A DNA stretch of 64,000 nt from Reinekea sp. G2M2-21 (GCF_015687175.1 NZ_JADPQG010000005.1:248001-312000); one strand, 5' to 3'. Counted from the first letter of the stretch, positions 7,713-17,556 are shown. Numbers and translations: made by a program. Notes: generated by a model from the letters alone, not told the origin.

Positions 7713-9104
7713 GTGAACTCGAAATCTTTCCGAAATCTGTCGTTAAAACCCGCGTTGCTGGAGAATCTCGACTCACTGCAGTTTACTGAAATGACTCCCG
7801 TGCAGGCTCAGTCGCTGCCCGTTGCGTTAGCCGGTGCTGATCTTATTGCACAGGCCAAAACCGGTTCTGGTAAAACGGCCGCCTTTGGTTTGGGGTTGTT
7901 GCAGAAACTGGACGCCGACCGCTTCCGGATTCAATCGCTGGTCCTTTGCCCAACCCGCGAACTGGCCGATCAGGTGGCCAAAGATCTGCGCCGACTGGCC
8001 AGAACCATTCACAATATCAAAATTCTGACGCTCTGTGGTGGTATGCCGTTTGGACCCCAGATTGGCTCCTTAGAACACGGTGCCCATGTTATAGTCGGCA
8101 CCCCTGGTCGAGTAGAAGAGCATGTTCGCAAGGGTAGCCTGAAATTAAACGACGTGAACCTTCTGGTGCTGGACGAAGCCGACCGAATGTTGGATATGGG
8201 CTTTCAGGAGACTCTGGATGCTATTCTGGCTGAGGTCCCTAAACAACGCCAGACGCTCCTGTTCAGTGCAACTTACCCGGCTGAAATTCAGCAAATGGCA
8301 GAGCGGGTGATGTCGAACCCAACCATGATACGCATTGAAGAACAGCACGATAATCACTCCATTGAGCAGATATTTTATGAAGTGAGTGATCATCAGGATC
8401 GCTTACAGATGTTGCGGTTAACCTTAGCGAAGTTTCGGCCGACCGCCACGTTGGTCTTCTGTAATACTAAGCGTGAGACAGATGAAGTCGCGGACTGGCT
8501 AACGGAGCAGGGCTACAGTGCGTTGCCATTGCATGGCGATATGGAACAACGTCAGCGTGACCTGACTCTGGTTCGTTTTGCCAATAAAAGTGCGTCGATA
8601 TTGGTGGCAACCGACGTCGCGGCTCGAGGTCTGGACATTACGGATTTGGACGCCGTCATCAACTTTCATATTTCAAAAGATCCGGAAGTGCATACTCACC
8701 GGGTAGGTCGAACCGGCAGAGCGGGCAGTAAAGGTTTGGCGATATCGTTCTATACCGAACGCGAAGCGCACAAAATAGCTCGTTTGCCGTTAAACATTGA
8801 CCCGATTGCAGACCCGGTACCCCGACCGGCGGATTCGTTTCTCGACGAACCACTCCTGGTGCCTGCAATGGTGACATTGCAGATCGACGGCGGAAAAAAG
8901 CAGAAAGTACGGCCTGGCGATATTCTCGGCGCGTTGACCGGTGGGCCGGATCCGTTGGTAGCCACCGAAGTCGGCAAAATTAGCATTTTTGATCAAAGCG
9001 CCTATTTTGCGGTATCCCGTTCGGTGGCAAAAAGGGCACTGAAAAAAATCGAACAGGGTAAGCTTAAAGGGCGCAGTTTCCGTGTTCGGCTAGTCCGCGG
9101 CTAA
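7713..9104 (+). CDS. dbpA: ATP-dependent DEAD-box RNA helicase DbpA
   Basis: This 463-residue helicase shows the DEAD-box motifs in order: Q-motif TPVQAQSLP, motif I AKTGSGKT, PTRELADQV, TPGR, motif II LDEADRML, SAT, then ATDVAARGLDI and HRVGRTGRAG. The last ~75 residues (VTLQIDGGKKQKVRPGDILG through KGRSFRVRLVRG) form the RNA-binding domain specific to DbpA, which recognises hairpin 92 of 23S rRNA during large ribosomal subunit assembly. Length is close to E. coli DbpA (457). The start is GTG at 7713, seven bases after AGGA; the nearby ATG at 7706 is out of frame. Confidence 0.95.
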   Translation: MNSKSFRNLSLKPALLENLDSLQFTEMTPVQAQSLPVALAGADLIAQAKTGSGKTAAFGLGLLQKLDADRFRIQSLVLCPTRELADQVAKDLRRLARTIHNIKILTLCGGMPFGPQIGSLEHGAHVIVGTPGRVEEHVRKGSLKLNDVNLLVLDEADRMLDMGFQETLDAILAEVPKQRQTLLFSATYPAEIQQMAERVMSNPTMIRIEEQHDNHSIEQIFYEVSDHQDRLQMLRLTLAKFRPTATLVFCNTKRETDEVADWLTEQGYSALPLHGDMEQRQRDLTLVRFANKSASILVATDVAARGLDITDLDAVINFHISKDPEVHTHRVGRTGRAGSKGLAISFYTEREAHKIARLPLNIDPIADPVPRPADSFLDEPLLVPAMVTLQIDGGKKQKVRPGDILGALTGGPDPLVATEVGKISIFDQSAYFAVSRSVAKRALKKIEQGKLKGRSFRVRLVRG

Positions 9105-9194
9105 CCTATAGCGACGTAAAATAAAAATGATTCAGCACTAAAGTTTTTCGCTTTGCTGCCTATACTTCAGAGATGATGAAGAAAGGCAGTCCTT

Positions 9195-10652
9195 ATGAAT
9201 CCATTACGCGCGTATTATCGTTTCTTTTCCCCAAATGCTGTTGCTCATGACCATTCGGATGATGACGATCGTCTGGTTATCGTTTTGTTCTATACGATTG
9301 TCGGTTTGTTTGTTTGGTTATACAGCTCTCTGAAATGGAGCGAAATTGGCTCCGCTAGCTTGGTTGCTACCTCATTTTTTACCGGTGCTGCCTCAGTTTT
9401 ATGTGCATTTCTGGTCAAGTTCGGCGTCAACCTGAACGTGGCCATTCAGGTGATGTTGCTCGGCGTGTTTGTTCATTCGCTGAATATGATTTTTCAGACC
9501 GGTGGCATCGAGTCACAGCATATCCTGTGGCTGATGGTGGATCTGGTGGTGGTCTATCTGGTTGGCAATACGCTGACAAACCTGGCGTGGACGGCTGTGA
9601 TCGTCGTTTACACCGCTGTATTGTTGGTCAGACATTTTACACCGGGTCTTGAGCAGAGCTACGTCGATTTTAGCGAGCAAGAACTTAAGGTAGATACCTA
9701 CTCTGGATATATTTTACCGACTATTCTGGTGGCAGCGACGCAATTGTATGGCAGTCATTTGCGATTGAAGTCTCTTAAGCAAACGAGGGATTCGCAGCAA
9801 AAAGCCGTACTATCCGCACAGGAATTAAGTCAGAGTGCCGAGCAAATGCAACGGTTGATCGGGCAAACCGAAGAAGGCGTGTCCATTTTATTGGAAACGT
9901 CTAAAGAGCTGAATCACTTGCAGGCAAGAGTCGCGACCAACAGCGAGCAGATTTCGGAAAAATCCATTGAGTTACAGTCATCTTCCAATTTTTTTAATAC
10001 GCATTTAGGTGAGGTTTCGGAGTCCTTGAATTCAGGCAGTCAGCTTGTGGCTCAGATATCCTCTGAAGCCAAATCAGCCAGTCAATTAACTCAGGAAAGT
10101 AGTGAAGCCATGGCAGAAGTGGTCAGTTCAATTGATCAGATCAAAGCTAACAATGACGCTATCGAGTCAGCCACGGCAATGATTAACGGCATTGCCGAAC
10201 AAACGAATCTTCTGGCCTTAAACGCCGCCATCGAAGCCGCTCGCGCTGGCGAAGCGGGAAGGGGATTCGCGGTGGTGGCCGACGAAGTTCGCAGCTTGTC
10301 CCAACGCTCGAATGTGTCGGCGGATGAAATTCGTGTGCTGTTAGCCCGGTCGGTCGACGGGGTCTCAAAAGGTGTATCGGTCGTCAATATGGCTCGTGAA
10401 AAATTGCTTTTAGTCGTTTCTGCTGTGCAGGCGATCAATGCATCCATCAGCGACGTCGCCCAGCAGATTGTGAAGCAAAATCAGGATGTTAAAGACATGA
10501 CCTCATCGTCTGCGGAACTGGCCAACATTAGCACCGAACAAAGTACCGCTGCCGCGCAACTCATCGAAAGTCAGCAGCAATTGGCGTCACAAGCGCAGAA
10601 AATTCAGGATCTGGCGGCTGAAATGCACACGACAGTGCAACGTCGCGGTTAA
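9195..10652 (+). CDS. Methyl-accepting chemotaxis protein with a polytopic membrane N-terminus
   Basis: This 485-residue chemoreceptor has an N-terminal half made of about six hydrophobic helices (for example [20 protein letters not shown]) rather than a periplasmic sensor flanked by two helices. A long coiled coil follows from about residue 200. The signalling tip, [20 protein letters not shown] and [13 protein letters not shown], lies at about 329-365 and binds CheA/CheW. There is no HAMP domain I can recognise. It probably senses a membrane or intracellular cue. A second receptor gene follows about 215 bp downstream in the same direction. Confidence 0.92.
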   Translation: MNPLRAYYRFFSPNAVAHDHSDDDDRLVIVLFYTIVGLFVWLYSSLKWSEIGSASLVATSFFTGAASVLCAFLVKFGVNLNVAIQVMLLGVFVHSLNMIFQTGGIESQHILWLMVDLVVVYLVGNTLTNLAWTAVIVVYTAVLLVRHFTPGLEQSYVDFSEQELKVDTYSGYILPTILVAATQLYGSHLRLKSLKQTRDSQQKAVLSAQELSQSAEQMQRLIGQTEEGVSILLETSKELNHLQARVATNSEQISEKSIELQSSSNFFNTHLGEVSESLNSGSQLVAQISSEAKSASQLTQESSEAMAEVVSSIDQIKANNDAIESATAMINGIAEQTNLLALNAAIEAARAGEAGRGFAVVADEVRSLSQRSNVSADEIRVLLARSVDGVSKGVSVVNMAREKLLLVVSAVQAINASISDVAQQIVKQNQDVKDMTSSSAELANISTEQSTAAAQLIESQQQLASQAQKIQDLAAEMHTTVQRRG

Positions 10653-10868
10653 CTCTATCGTTGTTCGGATTGTCAGACGTGAGTAGTCACGGTTAAAACG
10701 CTAAGAAACCAGTGCTAGAGGTCGATAACAATAGAGTAGAACAATTGGTTCGTGCGAACTCTCGTGTCGCACGGGCTAGAAAAGCATAAGAGACATTCAC
10801 GGAACCGGTTATTTTAATTCAGAAGTTTCTTTCCACAGTGAATACGATGGCTCTTTGGAGAAGTAGCT

Positions 10869-12434
10869 ATGAAAATTAGAACACAAGTCAGTTTGACTTT
10901 GGGTGGCATGGTACTGATGTTGGTCGTGGTCGCAGTGGGTGGTTATTTAGCTGCGTCTGTAGTCAACAAGGCAGGCAGTATTATCCCGGTTTCGTTGATA
11001 CCCGGTGTCCAGAATTATAATGATATGCGGTACAAAACACTTGAAGTGGTGAGCAATGTCTATCAGGGAGATTTCCAGAAAGTTGCAGCCATCAGTAAGC
11101 CGTTGCGCCCTAGGGTGGTTACCTTTGGCACCATAGCCGCGGATAGCCCATTTTTGGGTAATAAGGTGTTGGAAGCCGGTCTGGCTCGAATATCCAAAGG
11201 ACTTCTGGCCGTCATCGATTCGGCGGGCAAGTTAAAATCAGGAGATTCACCGTCCAGTGAGTTTGTCAAAGCTGTTGCCGGCCTGGAAGGAATGGAGCAA
11301 GACGCTAACGAGATTATTCAATATCTGATCGATCAAACGACGATGAAAATCAATCGTGTTATTGCCAACATTGTTCGCATGTTGGTGGGCGCGAGTGTCG
11401 TTATCATTGCTCTGGCTACGGTCTTTGGCTTAATCCTCACGCGTAAGCTGAGCCTTGGCTTAAGCAGCTTGCAATTGTCTTTCCGGAAGATCAGTGATGG
11501 TGATTTAACCACCAAAGCCAATGATTCAACTGACGATGAATTTGGTGAAATCGCCCGTTACTTCAATGAACTTGCCACCACGCTGAGCAGTACCATCAGT
11601 CAGTTAGCAACCATGATGAATACCTTGGCGGACCTGAGTAGTCGTTTCCGCGAAAGCGGTGCGCAGTTTCAGGAGCGGGCGATTCAGACCTCTGACGAAA
11701 CGCAACAGGTGGCCACTGCCATGACCGAGATGGCCGCCACGGTGCGTGAGGTTGCGCAAAATGCGGAAGAAACCTCATCGCAAGCCAAAGAGGCATCCGA
11801 TCAAGCCGATATCGCACGCGATCTGGTCGGTAAAACTGTTTCAAGTTCTAAAGATTTGCAACAGAAAATGAGTGGTATTTCAGGCCAGATGCTGGAGCTT
11901 AAAGAAAAAACAGCGTCTATTTCGTCGGTTATCGATGTGATTCAAGGCATCGCAGAGCAAACCAATTTGCTGGCGCTGAATGCGGCGATTGAAGCAGCAC
12001 GGGCAGGAGAACAAGGCAGAGGCTTTGCCGTGGTTGCCGATGAAGTCCGCAGTCTGGCGACACGAACCGGGCAATCGACCCAAGAGATTGTGGATGTGAT
12101 CAAAGCACTGCAATCCATGTCCGAAACGGCGGCGTCGAATATTGCGCAGGGGCAGGACAGTGTCGAGTCCAATGCGGAATCGATTAAAAATATTGAAGGC
12201 AGTTTGCTGAGCATTCTCGACAGCATATCGACAATCTCCAATATGAATCATCAGATTGCCACCAACGCTCAAGAGCAGTCTCATGTTGCCGAAGACATGA
12301 ATGCCAACGTGGTGCGTATTTCGGATCTGTCTGAAATGAATGCGAAACAAACCAAACAGATTAACGACGATATCAAGACCATTGATCAATTGACCAGTCA
12401 GGTAAGGCAACTCATAGCGAAGTTCCAGTACTGA
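10869..12434 (+). CDS. Methyl-accepting chemotaxis protein, classical topology
   Basis: This 521-residue chemoreceptor has TM1 at about 8-30 ([20 protein letters not shown]), a periplasmic helical ligand-binding region of about 140 residues, and TM2 at about 170-190 ([20 protein letters not shown]). HAMP follows ([20 protein letters not shown]), then a methylation coiled coil and the signalling hairpin [20 protein letters not shown] with [16 protein letters not shown] at about 358-395. It transmits ligand occupancy to CheA in the polar receptor array. The ligand is not predictable. GGAG at 10857-10860 supports the start. It ends at a bidirectional terminator shared with the convergent reductase gene. 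Confidence 0.94.
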   Translation: MKIRTQVSLTLGGMVLMLVVVAVGGYLAASVVNKAGSIIPVSLIPGVQNYNDMRYKTLEVVSNVYQGDFQKVAAISKPLRPRVVTFGTIAADSPFLGNKVLEAGLARISKGLLAVIDSAGKLKSGDSPSSEFVKAVAGLEGMEQDANEIIQYLIDQTTMKINRVIANIVRMLVGASVVIIALATVFGLILTRKLSLGLSSLQLSFRKISDGDLTTKANDSTDDEFGEIARYFNELATTLSSTISQLATMMNTLADLSSRFRESGAQFQERAIQTSDETQQVATAMTEMAATVREVAQNAEETSSQAKEASDQADIARDLVGKTVSSSKDLQQKMSGISGQMLELKEKTASISSVIDVIQGIAEQTNLLALNAAIEAARAGEQGRGFAVVADEVRSLATRTGQSTQEIVDVIKALQSMSETAASNIAQGQDSVESNAESIKNIEGSLLSILDSISTISNMNHQIATNAQEQSHVAEDMNANVVRISDLSEMNAKQTKQINDDIKTIDQLTSQVRQLIAKFQY

Positions 12435-12460
12435 CCGATCGTATAGATGATACGAGCCGT

Positions 12461-12491
12461 AAAAAATGCCAACGTTGTGCTGGCATTTTTT
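12461..12491. terminator. Bidirectional terminator between a chemoreceptor and the reductase gene
   Basis: AAAAAATGCCA (12461-12471) pairs perfectly with TGGCATTTTTT (12481-12491) around a 9-nt loop. The A-run and T-run make it usable by both convergent genes. Confidence 0.88.
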
Positions 12492-12518
12492 ATGCGATGG
12501 AAGTTAACCCGCTGGGTT

Positions 12519-13940
12519 TTATGCCGTTTTAGCTGACGATTCTTTCTTACCACCAAGACCCCTGAAAAACTTAACCACCGGGTGCTGTAACAGATTGTCG
12601 AGAAACACCTGTTGCGCGATTTGTCGCAATGCATCGGCGTAGGTAGGGTAGGGGTGAATAACGCCCTGAAGTTTAGCAAAATTAAGCCCTAACGTTTTCA
12701 TCACCTGAACTTCAGCGATAAGTTCGCCGGCGCGCTCACCAATAATGTGCGCACCCAGTACCTTACCTCGGCTGCTGGTAATCAATTTAATCCGACCCAT
12801 ATCACCGGCTTTGGTCTTAGCGCGATCCAGTTTTTCAGCCATGTCATAGTGATAAACACGAATGCTGTCGCCAAATTGTTCACGGGCTTCGGCTTCGGTT
12901 AAACCGGCGCGCGCAAACTCAGGGTCGGTGAAGGTGGACCATGCCACATGTTGATAGTTTGCTTTGCGCTTGATCGGTAACAGCGCATTCATGGTCGCAA
13001 TTTTTGCCTGGAAGTTGGCCATGTGACTTAACAGGTAAGGTCCGGCGACGTCACCACAGGCGTACACGCCTTTGACCGTGGTTTGCAGATGGGCGTCAAC
13101 TGTGATGCCGCGTTCTGTCGCAATGCCAACGGCATTCAGGTTTAAACCGCCGATATTCGGCGACCGACCTAACGCAACGAGCAGAGTTTCTGCTTCAATG
13201 CTGCGATGATCATCCCCTTTTTCGGTCAGCAGGCGTATGCCCTGATCGGTTTTCTCAACGCCCACTGCTTTGGTTCCAATGTGGAATATCACGCCCTCGG
13301 ACGAGAGTTTTTCCCGGATAATCGCGGCAAACTCGGGTTCTTCGCGAAACATCACTTCCGGCATCATTTCGACGACCGTGACGTCGACACCTAAGCGGTT
13401 CATTGCCTGAGACAGTTCCATACCAATGGCACCAGCCCCCAACACGATGATCGATTTTGGCAGGGTGACCTGTTCAAAGAAATTGTCATTGGTTAAGTAA
13501 GGGACGGTATCCAAGCCAGGAATAGGCGGAACCATCGGTGACGAGCCAGTCGCAATCATGATGCGCTTGCCCTGATACTGATCGTTACCAACCTGAATGA
13601 CGTGCCCAGAAACGAATGTTGCTTCCCCCTGTACGAATACCGCTCCGGCTTTTTCCAAAACCTCGGGGGTTTCATGTTCGTAAATACCTTCACTAACGGC
13701 GCGGACATCTTTCATAATCTGTTCGCTGTCGATGGTAAAGTCGGCAAATTTGCGCGCAATATGGACATCCTTCGCGCGATTGATCAGCCCTTTGCTGGGG
13801 ACACAGCCGGACCAGGTACACTCACCCCCGGGTTTGTGTTTTTCCACAATCAAGACTTTCTTACCAAAGCCTAACGCGGTGAAGGCGGCGGTCAGGCCCG
13901 CAGCACCAGAACCGATAACGATTAAATCAAATTTTTTCAT
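12519..13940 (-). CDS. FAD-dependent pyridine nucleotide-disulfide oxidoreductase (mercuric-reductase/Lpd-like)
   Basis: This 473-residue flavoprotein has the FAD motif GSGAAGLTAA (11-20) and the redox-active pair GGECTWSGCVPSK (Cys41 and Cys46). The NAD(P)H-binding motif is GAGAIGMELSQA, a second FAD segment reads VYACGDVAGP, and the dimer-interface motif is IHPYPTYADALRQ, with His but Tyr-Ala in place of the usual catalytic His-Glu context of lipoamide dehydrogenase. There is no N-terminal heavy-metal domain, so a classical MerA is unlikely. It probably follows the DUF1499 gene in one transcript (43-bp gap), placing it under the OhrR-type regulator at 14552. A role in peroxide or disulfide stress is an inference. 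Confidence 0.85.
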   Translation of the reverse strand: MKKFDLIVIGSGAAGLTAAFTALGFGKKVLIVEKHKPGGECTWSGCVPSKGLINRAKDVHIARKFADFTIDSEQIMKDVRAVSEGIYEHETPEVLEKAGAVFVQGEATFVSGHVIQVGNDQYQGKRIMIATGSSPMVPPIPGLDTVPYLTNDNFFEQVTLPKSIIVLGAGAIGMELSQAMNRLGVDVTVVEMMPEVMFREEPEFAAIIREKLSSEGVIFHIGTKAVGVEKTDQGIRLLTEKGDDHRSIEAETLLVALGRSPNIGGLNLNAVGIATERGITVDAHLQTTVKGVYACGDVAGPYLLSHMANFQAKIATMNALLPIKRKANYQHVAWSTFTDPEFARAGLTEAEAREQFGDSIRVYHYDMAEKLDRAKTKAGDMGRIKLITSSRGKVLGAHIIGERAGELIAEVQVMKTLGLNFAKLQGVIHPYPTYADALRQIAQQVFLDNLLQHPVVKFFRGLGGKKESSAKTA

Positions 13941-13983
13941 TGTGCTCTCTGTCTGAACGAATGTGACTGAATAAGGGTGAGAC

Positions 13984-14433
13984 CTATTGCGCGCGATATA
14001 GTTCAGCCAAGGCTTCCCAGCGCTTACGGTTCAGACCCATATCCGAGTATCCGGCACGGCTTGATGAGCGGAAGTGGACTTCTTTGTTTTCGGTGTCCAG
14101 CCAGAACTCAACATCGTCGTGATATTTCATGAGCGACGTTGTGAACACAACATAGAGATAATCGTTGGTTTCCTGTTGAATCTTGCCGCCGCCATAGCCC
14201 GCTACTGCGGCTTTAATGGCGTTCATTGTGGCTTCATGTGTCGCCTTGAATGGCAGTGTCGGCACTTTCTTCTCGGCATCTTCCGTTTGTGTGGATACAT
14301 TGTTGGGCTTCTTGCTGATGGGAGCTAATTGACCATTATTCACGCCAAGTTGTGGTACCTGCGCGTTCTGAAAGTAGATACGCCCGAAATTAATGGCGAG
14401 AAACAGGGCAATAATTATTAGGGTGATTGTCAT
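13984..14433 (-). CDS. DUF1499-family protein with an N-terminal membrane anchor
   Basis: This is a 149-residue protein from the ATG at 14433, which has AAGGA nine bases upstream; an ATG at 14454 is possible but has no ribosome site. The N-terminus is a hydrophobic anchor (LIIIALFLAINF). The C-terminal domain contains the DUF1499 signature: VVFTTSLMKYHDDVEFWLD, then VHFRSSSRAGYSDMGLNRKR. The biochemical function of DUF1499 is unknown. It is the first gene after the twin operators, ahead of the FAD reductase, so the two likely form a peroxide-stress operon. Confidence 0.85.
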   Translation of the reverse strand: MTITLIIIALFLAINFGRIYFQNAQVPQLGVNNGQLAPISKKPNNVSTQTEDAEKKVPTLPFKATHEATMNAIKAAVAGYGGGKIQQETNDYLYVVFTTSLMKYHDDVEFWLDTENKEVHFRSSSRAGYSDMGLNRKRWEALAELYRAQ

Positions 14434-14462
14434 TAGAGAGGATCCTTTTTTCATGTTTGCTA

Positions 14463-14482
14463 AATAGTTTGTGCGCAAAATA
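14463..14482. promoter_or_regulatory. Operator-like repeat, copy 1
   Basis: The 20-bp sequence aatagtttgtgcgcaaaata recurs exactly at 14507-14526, 44 bp away (about four helical turns, same DNA face). Its core TTTGTGCGCAAAA is an imperfect palindrome around TGCGCA. The position between the divergent DUF1499 and ohrR-type genes suggests binding sites of that regulator. The regulatory role is inferred. Confidence 0.75.
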
Positions 14483-14506
14483 ATGCGTGATATGAATTGA
14501 CACGTC

Positions 14507-14526
14507 AATAGTTTGTGCGCAAAATA
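14507..14526. promoter_or_regulatory. Operator-like repeat, copy 2
   Basis: Exact second copy of the 20-bp repeat at 14463-14482, ending 25 bp before the ohrR-type start codon. It would cover the regulator's own promoter, fitting autorepression. Confidence 0.75.
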
Positions 14527-14551
14527 TTTCTCCTGTGTTGAGTGAGTCGTT

Positions 14552-14989
14552 ATGTCGCGTAATAACCTGAAATTGGAAAATCAAATCTGCCATTCCCTGT
14601 ATTCTGCAACCAATGCGTTGATCCGGGTATATCGTCCATTGCTCGAAAAGGTCGATTTGACATACCCACAGTACTTAGTGATGTTAGCACTGTGGCAGGA
14701 AGATCAGGTCATGATTAAGAATCTGGTCGAACGAACCCGGTTCGATGCCGGAACGCTAACCCCGATTCTGAAGCGCTTGCAATCGAAAGGGCTGATCGAC
14801 TTGGTAAAATCGGCCGATGACTCCCGACAGAAAGAAGTGACGGTAACCGAGGCCGGGCGAGTATTAGCGGAGGTGGCGGAATCCATTCCGGATGCATTGA
14901 CCTGTCAGATCGAACTGACACTCGAAGAGGCCGTTGCGCTCAAACAATTGTCCGAAAAGCTTTATCACACCATTACCTCGGTGAACTAA
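14552..14989 (+). CDS. ohrR: MarR-family peroxide-sensing repressor, OhrR-type (two-Cys)
   Basis: This 145-residue winged-helix protein contains the OhrR N-terminal signature LENQICHSLYSATNALIRVY followed by LTYPQYLVMLALW. The peroxidatic Cys is Cys13. A second Cys at 118 lies 105 residues later, the same spacing as the resolving pair (22 and 127) described for Xanthomonas OhrR, so a two-Cys mechanism is likely. OhrR represses organic-hydroperoxide defence genes until its Cys is oxidised. No ohr gene lies beside it; the divergent neighbours are a DUF1499 protein and an FAD reductase. Twin operator-like repeats fill the gap. Confidence 0.87.
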   Translation: MSRNNLKLENQICHSLYSATNALIRVYRPLLEKVDLTYPQYLVMLALWQEDQVMIKNLVERTRFDAGTLTPILKRLQSKGLIDLVKSADDSRQKEVTVTEAGRVLAEVAESIPDALTCQIELTLEEAVALKQLSEKLYHTITSVN

Positions 14990-15003
14990 CCGGCGTTAGC
15001 GCA

Positions 15004-15978
15004 TTAAATTTCGATATCCTGCAAGGTGCCCCATTGCTCGCGAAGCGCCAGTAAGTGTTCACTCCAATAACGAGCAGAGCCAAACCAGGGGAAGGCGTGA
15101 GGAAAGGCGGGATCTTCCCAACGTTTGGCGATCCACAGTGCATGCTTAATCATATGGCAAGTGCGCAATGCCTCCACAAGTTTCAGTTCGGTGCGGGGGA
15201 AGTCCCTGAATTGTTGGTAGCCTTCCTCCAGCTCATTAATCTGCAGAGCCTGTTCGTGTTCCGACCCGGACAATAGCTTCCAGATGTCCTGCATGGCCGG
15301 TCCGGTCACGGTGTCATCGAAATCGACTAACAGGATGGTGTCGTCGCGGGTCAGTATGTTGCCTGCGTGGAAATCTCCGTGAATACGAAATTGCTGGCAC
15401 GTGTCCAGTAATCCTTGAAAGGGTTTTAATAAATTATTTAAGGTTTCTACGGTGCCGAGGTAGTTGTCTTTGATATCGGGTGGTATCAATTCGCTGCTGG
15501 CAAAGAACGACAGTGATTCCTCAACGGGTTGCAGGAGCGACAAGCGAGGTCGATGAATAAACGGCGTCACCTGTCCAAAGCTGTGCATCCGTCCCAGTAA
15601 CTGGCCGATCCGGTACAGTTTGTCTGGGTCATCCAGTTCAAAAGCATGGCCTGCTCGCATTGGGAAGCACGCCAGGAAAAATCCGTCCCGTTCGTGCAGC
15701 ACGTCCCCCTGAATGGTCAGTGCCGGGACCACGGAAATGTCTTCTTCCGCCAGGGCAGCGGTAAAACTCAACTCTTCGCGAATCTGTGCTTCATTCCAGC
15801 GGCCAGGACGGTAAATTTTAACCACTAACGGGCTGCTTTCTTCAACACCAACGCGATAAACGCGATTCTCGTAGCTGTTCAGTGGGTAAATCCGGTAATC
15901 CGATTCAATTCCAAGCGACTCCAGCCAGTCGATCAGCGTGTCCTGGCTTAAATGTGCATAAGGGTGTTGGTCACTCAT
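15004..15978 (-). CDS. srkA: Stress response serine/threonine kinase SrkA (YihE/RdoA)
   Basis: This is a 324-residue protein from the ATG at 15978; an ATG 18 bases earlier is possible. It has a choline-kinase-like fold: a nucleotide-binding N-lobe with YENRVYRVGVE and LVVKIYRPGRW, then the catalytic loop FRIHGDFHAGNIL and the metal-binding LVDFDDTVTGPAMQD. Length and motifs match E. coli SrkA (328 residues), a cytoplasmic kinase that counters stress-induced cell death and is part of the Cpx regulon there. It converges on the ohrR-type gene with a 14-bp gap. Confidence 0.93.
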   Translation of the reverse strand: MSDQHPYAHLSQDTLIDWLESLGIESDYRIYPLNSYENRVYRVGVEESSPLVVKIYRPGRWNEAQIREELSFTAALAEEDISVVPALTIQGDVLHERDGFFLACFPMRAGHAFELDDPDKLYRIGQLLGRMHSFGQVTPFIHRPRLSLLQPVEESLSFFASSELIPPDIKDNYLGTVETLNNLLKPFQGLLDTCQQFRIHGDFHAGNILTRDDTILLVDFDDTVTGPAMQDIWKLLSGSEHEQALQINELEEGYQQFRDFPRTELKLVEALRTCHMIKHALWIAKRWEDPAFPHAFPWFGSARYWSEHLLALREQWGTLQDIEI

Positions 15979-16049
15979 GAAATGTCTCTGCGCCAAAAAA
16001 ACACGAGTATATCAGTCAGGCGATTCCGAACAGGGGTTAATTTGAATTA

Positions 16050-16123
16050 AAACGATCGTTTGAATATCGTTTTGTGACCAAATAGCAATAATTTGGTCGT
16101 TTTTTGCTCTTGAAAACGATTTC
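16050..16123. promoter_or_regulatory. Palindromic sites upstream of the sugar transporter gene
   Basis: Three dyads precede the gene. AAACGATCGTTT (16050-16061) is a perfect 12-bp palindrome. GACCAAAT (16076-16083) and ATTTGGTC (16091-16098) form a perfect 8-bp inverted repeat. GAAAACGATTTC (16112-16123) resembles a LacI/GalR-type site. The recurring AAACGAT core suggests one regulator binding two sites; no regulator gene is adjacent. Confidence 0.55.
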
Positions 16124-16182
16124 AATTGCTTGGTGGCTGCCTCATGCCTAAAGTAGGTCCAAAACAAAAACAAGGAAATCTC

Positions 16183-17556
16183 ATGTCAAAGACCGCTTTA
16201 TCTACACCCGTTCGAGCCGCTTATGGCGTATCCGATCTTGGGGTGAATATTCTGGTAATAGCCTCCATTCTGATTACCTTTACCTACCTGACCACTGTGC
16301 TGGGTGTTGCGCCCGGCATTGCAGGTTCGCTGTTATTTGGAGCCAAAGTATGGGACGTGATCACCGACCCGTTAATTGGTCGGTTCAGCGATCGCACTCG
16401 GTCTCGCTTTGGCCGGCGACTGCCGTGGATGACCGTGGGGGCTATCTTTATGGCACTGGGGTTTGCCGGTATGTTCATGGCTCCGTTCGCTAATGCCTCG
16501 TCTACTTTACAGGGTGTTTATTTTGTCTTGGCGCTGATGCTGACCTATACCGCCTTTACCATGGTGGGTGTTCCTTATGGCGCGATGACGCCGGAATTGA
16601 CCGATGATTATGATGAGCGTTCCAGTCTGACCGCATGGCGCATGGGTTTCGGCTCCATTGGGCTGTTGATTGGTGGTGCCGGCGCGCCAGCTGTCATATC
16701 CATGTTTGGCGGCGGTCTTGACGGTCACCGGATGATGGGACTGGTGTTCATCCCTTTGGTAGCGTTACCAACCCTGATTACGGTATGGGTGTTGCGTAAT
16801 CAACCGTTGAAAGAAGCCAAAGTAGCGGATCTGTCGCTGTCCGAGCAGTGGCAACTGGTGAAGCAAAATAAGCCGTTTATCCGCTTAGCTCTGATCTACC
16901 TGGTGCAGGCCGGTATGATGGCGCAGGTGACTGCAGGGCTGTTACTGGCCTGTGCTTACATATTCGAAGCCGAAGACCCCAATGCGCTGTTAACCATGCT
17001 GTACCCTGTTTTTGTTCTGTCCACCATTATCTCCTTGCCGCTGTGGCTGATGATTGCGCGAAACTCGAGCAAACATATGGCCTTTGTGATGGGTGGCTTG
17101 GTCTTCACCGTGGGTAGCTGTTTGATGTTCTTTATGGACCGCAATACCGTCCACTTGGGCTTTGTGCTGATGATTGTTATTGGATACGGTTATTCCGCCT
17201 ACATGATATTTCCCTGGTCGATGATGGCAGACGCCATTTCTCATGCTAAAACCTATACTGATGTTTCCCTGGAAGGCGTGTTTAACGGCTGGTGGACTGC
17301 TATGCAGAAGGTGGGTATTGCTTTGGGACCTTTCGTCATTGGCTGGATGTTGCAGTTGTCCGGGTTCCAATCATCTATGGATGGTTCTTTTCCCGCCCAA
17401 ACGGACCAAGCCCTGTTTGCTCTGCGGCTGGCGATTTCGGTGGTTCCGGCGGTGATCTTTGCCCTAACGCTGATCGTCATTTATCGCTGGCCATTGGGGC
17501 GTACGGACGATCAGGGTAATGGCGTTCGGGCTAGTGTCCAGACCGCCACAAACTGA
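16183..17556 (+). CDS. MFS sugar:cation symporter, GPH family
   Basis: This is a 457-residue, 12-helix transporter from the ATG at 16183, preceded by AAGGAA; an upstream ATG at 16126 lacks a ribosome site. The motif between helices 2 and 3, DPLIGRFSDRTRSRFGRRLP, is the glycoside-pentoside-hexuronide (MelB-type) version of the MFS loop. A helix-4/5 segment, YGAMTPELTDDYDERSSLT, is also typical. It should import a glycoside with Na+ or H+ across the inner membrane. The sugar is unknown. Possible LacI-type operators lie upstream. Its 3' end overlaps the convergent comF gene by 46 bp. Confidence 0.9.
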   Translation: MSKTALSTPVRAAYGVSDLGVNILVIASILITFTYLTTVLGVAPGIAGSLLFGAKVWDVITDPLIGRFSDRTRSRFGRRLPWMTVGAIFMALGFAGMFMAPFANASSTLQGVYFVLALMLTYTAFTMVGVPYGAMTPELTDDYDERSSLTAWRMGFGSIGLLIGGAGAPAVISMFGGGLDGHRMMGLVFIPLVALPTLITVWVLRNQPLKEAKVADLSLSEQWQLVKQNKPFIRLALIYLVQAGMMAQVTAGLLLACAYIFEAEDPNALLTMLYPVFVLSTIISLPLWLMIARNSSKHMAFVMGGLVFTVGSCLMFFMDRNTVHLGFVLMIVIGYGYSAYMIFPWSMMADAISHAKTYTDVSLEGVFNGWWTAMQKVGIALGPFVIGWMLQLSGFQSSMDGSFPAQTDQALFALRLAISVVPAVIFALTLIVIYRWPLGRTDDQGNGVRASVQTATN

